A stretch of 16,453 nucleotides of DNA, taken from Eshraghiella sp964576255 (GTDB lineage: Bacteria; Bacillota; Clostridia; Lachnospirales; Lachnospiraceae). The position numbers were made by a program, and so were the translations under genes. Position 1 is the first letter of the stretch; every line of letters begins with the position of its first letter. The notes beneath the pieces are model-generated. The model was not told the DNA's origin. It did no database searches and was given only the letters and a program-made list of their open reading frames with translations. Below, piece by piece: positions 14,037-16,453 of the stretch. The DNA is taken from contig CAZNUK010000052.1 of NCBI GenBank assembly GCA_964576255.1, positions 1 through 16,453 of the forward strand, read 5' to 3'.

Positions 14037-14662
14037 TTATAATGCTTACACACATCTTTTAAAAAACATTCTTCACAGCGTGGTCGTCTTGCTATACATA
14101 TCGTTCTTCCCAACCGGATTATATGGATATTATATAGAATCCAATGGTCCTTGGGAAGAATTTTCATTAAGTCCATCTCTATTTTAACCGGGTCAGTCTC
14201 CTTGGTCAGCCCCAAAAGCCCCGATATCCTCTTAACATGGGTATCCACCACTATGCTGGGCTCATTATAAATATTACCTCTGATAACATTAGCAGTCTTT
14301 CTTCCCACGCCACTTAGTGCTGTGAGGCTTTCTATATCACTAGGTACTTCTCCATTATGTCGTGCCAAAAGTTCATTGGCGCAGGCTATGATATTCTTTG
14401 CCTTGTTATGATAAAATCCCGTAGGCTTAATATCCTGTTCTAACTCCTTCAAATCAGCATTAGCAAAGGACTCCACGCCAGGATATTTTGCAAACAAATC
14501 CTTGGTCACAATATTAACTCTGGCATCCGTACACTGAGCGCTTAAAATCGTAGCAAACAAAAGCTGCCACGCATTATCATGATTAAGGTAACATACATAT
14601 TCAGTTGAATATTCTGCATCCAGAAGCTCTAGTATCTGCTTCGCTCTTTCTTTTCTAGTCAT
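14033..14662 (-). CDS. nth: Endonuclease III (DNA glycosylase/AP lyase)
   Basis: 209 residues, the standard Nth length. It removes oxidised pyrimidines from DNA and cleaves the abasic site in base excision repair. The helix-hairpin-helix LSGVGRKTANV (116-126) carries the catalytic K122; D140 in VVDTHVKR is the second catalytic residue. The C-terminal iron-sulfur cluster motif is intact: C189-x6-C196-x2-C199-x5-C205. The start has GGAGG 7 nt upstream, and a TATAAT-like -10 lies close by, with no convincing -35 box. The 3' end overlaps the convergent TPR-like gene by 4 nt (TTAG, 14033-14036), and no terminator separates them. Identification is secure. Confidence 0.97.
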   Translation of the reverse strand: MTRKERAKQILELLDAEYSTEYVCYLNHDNAWQLLFATILSAQCTDARVNIVTKDLFAKYPGVESFANADLKELEQDIKPTGFYHNKAKNIIACANELLARHNGEVPSDIESLTALSGVGRKTANVIRGNIYNEPSIVVDTHVKRISGLLGLTKETDPVKIEMDLMKILPKDHWILYNIHIIRLGRTICIARRPRCEECFLKDVCKHYN

Positions 14663-14731
14663 TTAAAGCCCTCCAACTTATAATTATACAATATTCGGTC
14701 AACTTCCTCCACACAATTTTTGTACAATTTA

Positions 14732-14760
14732 TTGATAAAATATGGTTGCTGTGATAAAAT
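14732..14760 (+). promoter_or_regulatory. Likely sigma-A promoter of the first small membrane-protein gene
   Basis: TTGATA (14732-14737), a 17-nt spacer and TAAAAT (14755-14760) match the consensus well. AGGAGG at 14785-14790 stands 7 nt before the ATG at 14798, so the leader is about 30 nt. Confidence 0.72.
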
Positions 14761-14797
14761 CTTAAGAAATTGATAGTTTACCTTAGGAGGATAATAT

Positions 14798-15289
14798 ATG
14801 GAAGGTTTTTGCGCATATTGCGGAAGACAATTAGAAGCAGGTGAGACATGTAACTGCCGTGAACCAAGAACATATTCTACTTATGATGAGCCGGCAGATT
14901 CCGGATATAACACAGGTAGCGACTCATACAATACAGGCGACAACAACTACTATCAGAATCAGTCTCAGGATTATTACAATGGTTACAGCAAATACAGACA
15001 AGGTTATTACACCTCTCCTGAACAATTCCAAAGAGAAGAAAAGGTTCGCAAAGCCAGAAATATGTCAATTGCATCAATGGTTATTGGTATAGAATCCCTT
15101 GTCAGCTGTTGGTCAGGAATTTCATTAATTCCTGCAATCCTTTCATTGGTACTTGCCATAGTTGCCCGCAAGCAGTTTAAGGAAAATCCAAGCAAATTGC
15201 CTACTATTGCTCTTGTAATCAGCATATTGGCAATTGTATTGACATCTTGCTGTATATTTATTTTTGCTTTTCTTTTCTTTACACAGTAA
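14798..15289 (+). CDS. Small membrane protein with zinc-ribbon-like N-terminus and DUF4190-like membrane part
   Basis: 163 residues. The N-terminus has four Cys arranged C5-x2-C8 and C18-x-C20 (CAYCGRQ, then ETCNC), like the short zinc ribbon that opens many Firmicute membrane proteins. Residues 25-72 are a low-complexity Tyr/Asn/Ser/Gln/Gly stretch. The C-terminal half has hydrophobic segments at about 90-122 and 134-161, separated by a basic turn (ARKQFKENPSK), the look of DUF4190. No enzyme motif is seen; a sensory or structural membrane role is a guess. It has its own promoter and a strong AGGAGG, so it may be well expressed. The next gene is a probable paralogue 67 nt downstream with its own promoter. 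Confidence 0.75.
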   Translation: MEGFCAYCGRQLEAGETCNCREPRTYSTYDEPADSGYNTGSDSYNTGDNNYYQNQSQDYYNGYSKYRQGYYTSPEQFQREEKVRKARNMSIASMVIGIESLVSCWSGISLIPAILSLVLAIVARKQFKENPSKLPTIALVISILAIVLTSCCIFIFAFLFFTQ

Positions 15290-15293
15290 ATAA

Positions 15294-15322
15294 TTGACTT
15301 TTTTTACTTTTTATGCTAATAA
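15294..15322 (+). promoter_or_regulatory. Likely promoter of the second small membrane-protein gene
   Basis: TTGACT (15294-15299), a 17-nt spacer and TAATAA (15317-15322) lie between the two paralogues. AGGAGG (15343-15348) follows 8 nt before the ATG at 15357. The spacer is very T-rich. Confidence 0.6.
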
Positions 15323-15356
15323 TAAATAGATTTTTTATATTTAGGAGGATATACAT

Positions 15357-15740
15357 ATGGATAACAATCAGAACAACTACAATAACCCTTATGGAGAACC
15401 TAGCCAGAACAACTACTATCAGCCGGTTCAGCCACAAGCAGCTCCACAGGCAGGAAGAACACCTGTAGTGGTTAAGGTACTTTCAATCGTATCAATGGTA
15501 TGTGGTATCTTTGGACTTGTTTTCTGCTGGTACCCTTTTGGCGTTTTTGGTCTTTTTTCAATCGGTGCACTTGTTACAAGCACTATTGGCAACAACAAAG
15601 CATGCGGCGGATTCTTTGGGAAGTTTACATCTATGAACAAGGCAGGTAAGATTACCGGTATTATTGGAATAATCATTAACGTAATTGCATTAGTAATTTG
15701 GGTTGCCCTTATGATGCGTGGAGATTATTCTTATTTATAA
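15357..15740 (+). CDS. Small DUF4190-like membrane protein with Asn/Gln/Tyr/Pro-rich N-terminus
   Basis: 127 residues. Residues 1-33 are low complexity (MDNNQNNYNNPYGEPSQNNY, then Gln/Pro/Ala-rich) and should be a disordered cytoplasmic tail. Two hydrophobic regions (about 37-75 and 98-120) are separated by a soluble turn (CGGFFGKFTSMNKAGK), giving probably two to three membrane helices. The arrangement parallels the preceding gene, and the ribosome binding site contexts are nearly the same (TTAGGAGGATA), so tandem duplication followed by divergence is likely; this copy lacks the Cys cluster. No enzymatic motif is visible. A terminator follows at 15754-15780. Confidence 0.75.
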   Translation: MDNNQNNYNNPYGEPSQNNYYQPVQPQAAPQAGRTPVVVKVLSIVSMVCGIFGLVFCWYPFGVFGLFSIGALVTSTIGNNKACGGFFGKFTSMNKAGKITGIIGIIINVIALVIWVALMMRGDYSYL

Positions 15741-15753
15741 TTATAAGAATTTT

Positions 15754-15780
15754 AAGGTAGCTGTTATGGCTACCTTTTTT
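15754..15780 (+). terminator. Rho-independent terminator after the small membrane-protein pair
   Basis: AAGGTAGC (15754-15761) pairs with GCTACCTT (15769-15776) around a 7-nt loop, with TTTTTT at 15775-15780. It lies 13 nt after the stop codon at 15740. Confidence 0.88.
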
Positions 15781-15784
15781 GTAT

Positions 15785-15841
15785 AAAAATCCTTTTACAG
15801 ACATATAAGTATACTATACGTATATCTGTGAAAGGATTTTT
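15785..15841 (+). promoter_or_regulatory. Long terminator-like hairpin burying the ribosome binding site of the DUF6512-like gene
   Basis: Bases 15785-15801 pair with 15825-15841 in a 17-bp stem with one G-U pair; after one mismatch, 15803-15806 pair with 15820-15823. The right arm contains AAAGGA (15831-15836), the ribosome binding site for the ATG at 15843, and ends in six T. The same structure can act as an intrinsic terminator in either direction and can hide the ribosome binding site. A short promoter inside the arm or loop cannot be excluded (TTGTAT at 15779, TATAAG at 15804, 19-nt spacing). Confidence 0.65.
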
Positions 15842-15842
15842 T

Positions 15843-16340
15843 ATGAAAAACATTTTTCGCTTTATATTCACCTGTGGTTTAGGTGTACTGTTTCATTTTC
15901 TATATCAATGGACCAATGAAAATATTGTAGTGGGGCTATTCACTCCCATAAACGAGTCCACATGGGAACATTTAAAACTGCTATTTTTCCCAATGATAAT
16001 TGTTACCATAATTGAAGTGGTTTTTATGAAAAAAGCACTATCCAAGCTTCTCCCCTCGCGAACTCTTGGGATAATTGCGGGTATGGCATTTATTGTAGTT
16101 GTATTTTATACATTCTGGGGTGTCAGCGGAAAACTTATTGATTTTGTAAATATATCCATATATATACTTGCTGTATGGTTTGCATATTTTATGGAACGAT
16201 ATATTGCCAACAACAAAAAAGCACACAGCCTCTCCGTAGCCTGGGCTGTTCTTGTGACTCTTACACTATTGTTTATCATCTGCTCCCTGAATCCACCTTC
16301 CTGGGGAATATTTATGGATTTATCATTTCATCCAAAATAA
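15843..16340 (+). CDS. Five-helix integral membrane protein, DUF6512-like
   Basis: 165 residues from the ATG at 15843, chosen because AAAGGA lies 6 nt upstream; an in-frame GTG at 15828 has no such site. Five hydrophobic helices are visible at about 4-23, 43-62, 70-92, 98-118 and 128-147. A conserved-looking motif FTPINESTWEHLK sits after the first helix and recalls the DUF6512 family of Firmicutes; that identification is from memory. The function is unknown. The gene stands alone, its ribosome binding site lies in a long hairpin, and a terminator follows, so expression may be conditional. Confidence 0.75.
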   Translation: MKNIFRFIFTCGLGVLFHFLYQWTNENIVVGLFTPINESTWEHLKLLFFPMIIVTIIEVVFMKKALSKLLPSRTLGIIAGMAFIVVVFYTFWGVSGKLIDFVNISIYILAVWFAYFMERYIANNKKAHSLSVAWAVLVTLTLLFIICSLNPPSWGIFMDLSFHPK

Positions 16341-16354
16341 ATTTAGCAAAAAAA

Positions 16355-16382
16355 TCTGTGGCGAATATTACTTCGCCACAGA
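16355..16382. terminator. Terminator of the tRNA-Gly gene, weakly active for the opposite strand
   Basis: TCTGTGGCGAA (16355-16365) and TTCGCCACAGA (16372-16382) form a perfect 11-bp stem with a 6-nt loop. On the minus strand seven T follow, ending the tRNA transcript 18 nt after the tRNA 3' end. On the plus strand the tail is only CTCTTT, so it may also serve the DUF6512-like gene, less efficiently. Confidence 0.88.
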
Positions 16383-16399
16383 CTCTTTGACACTGAATA

Positions 16400-16453
16400 A
16401 GCGGGTGATGGGAATCGAACCCACGTATCTAGCTTGGAAGGCTAGTGTTCTAC
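16400..16453 (-). tRNA. tRNA-Gly(UCC), 5' part cut off by the window edge
   Basis: On the minus strand the anticodon arm CTAGC-CTTCCAA-GCTAG (anticodon TCC), the T arm GTGGG-TTCGATT-CCCAT and the acceptor strand CACCCGC with discriminator T are all present. About 20 nt of the 5' acceptor and D arm lie outside the window. The encoded 3' end continues TATTC, so CCA is not encoded and must be added. Glycine identity follows from the UCC anticodon and the GCGGGUG-type acceptor implied by its partner strand. Confidence 0.95.

Noticed and set aside
15828..15842. GTG start five codons upstream in the DUF6512-like gene
   Set aside because: No ribosome binding site precedes it and it lies in the hairpin stem; the ATG at 15843 has AAAGGA at 6 nt.

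Overview
The window looks like an ordinary chromosomal segment of an anaerobic, low-GC Gram-positive bacterium, most likely a member of the Lachnospiraceae (Clostridia). This rests on the set of genes (YhaM-type exoribonuclease, MutS2, DUF4190-like and DUF6512-like membrane proteins, an RlmD with a clostridial-looking C-terminal extension), strong AGGAGG ribosome binding sites, sigma-A-type promoters and compact operons. The assignment comes from recognising families by eye; no search was run. I see no phage, transposase, CRISPR array or rRNA. One tRNA-Gly is cut by the right edge.

Left part (1-4774), minus strand. An operon of a degenerate HtrA-like membrane protein, a YhaM-like OB-fold/HD exoribonuclease and RlmD starts from a promoter near 4728-4757. 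After rlmD come two non-terminator hairpins (682-753) and then an AT-rich orphan gene (155-646) that appears broken by a one-base frameshift: its likely C-terminus continues in another frame down to 57, just before a terminator (12-48).

Centre-left (4779-9352), plus strand. A divergent promoter drives mutS2, followed by an OmpR-family response regulator and its histidine kinase in one transcription unit. The unit ends in a strong bidirectional terminator (9417-9457).

Centre-right (9492-13385), minus strand. A five-gene operon reads AIR-synthase-like protein, Lrp/AsnC regulator, class I/II aminotransferase, CheX-like protein and TrmL, and ends in two terminators built from the same arm sequence. 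Upstream of it, also on the minus strand, is a 32-codon membrane microprotein (13287-13385) that size-based ORF calling would miss.

Right part (13413-16453). A membrane-anchored TPR-like protein (plus) converges on endonuclease III (minus) with a 4-nt overlap. Two tandem small membrane proteins with Asn/Gln/Tyr-rich N-termini follow, each with its own promoter. A five-helix DUF6512-like protein comes next, with its ribosome binding site inside a long terminator-like hairpin. The window ends with a terminator and the partial tRNA-Gly(UCC) on the minus strand.

Most of the window is housekeeping: rRNA and tRNA modification, RNA turnover, DNA repair and signal transduction. The most unusual points are the HtrA-like protein that has lost two of three catalytic residues, the frameshifted orphan, the hidden microprotein divergent from the TPR gene, the hairpin burying a ribosome binding site, the duplicated terminator arms, and the uncharacterised AIR-synthase/Lrp/aminotransferase unit. 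None of these amounts to a clear new defence or mobile system.
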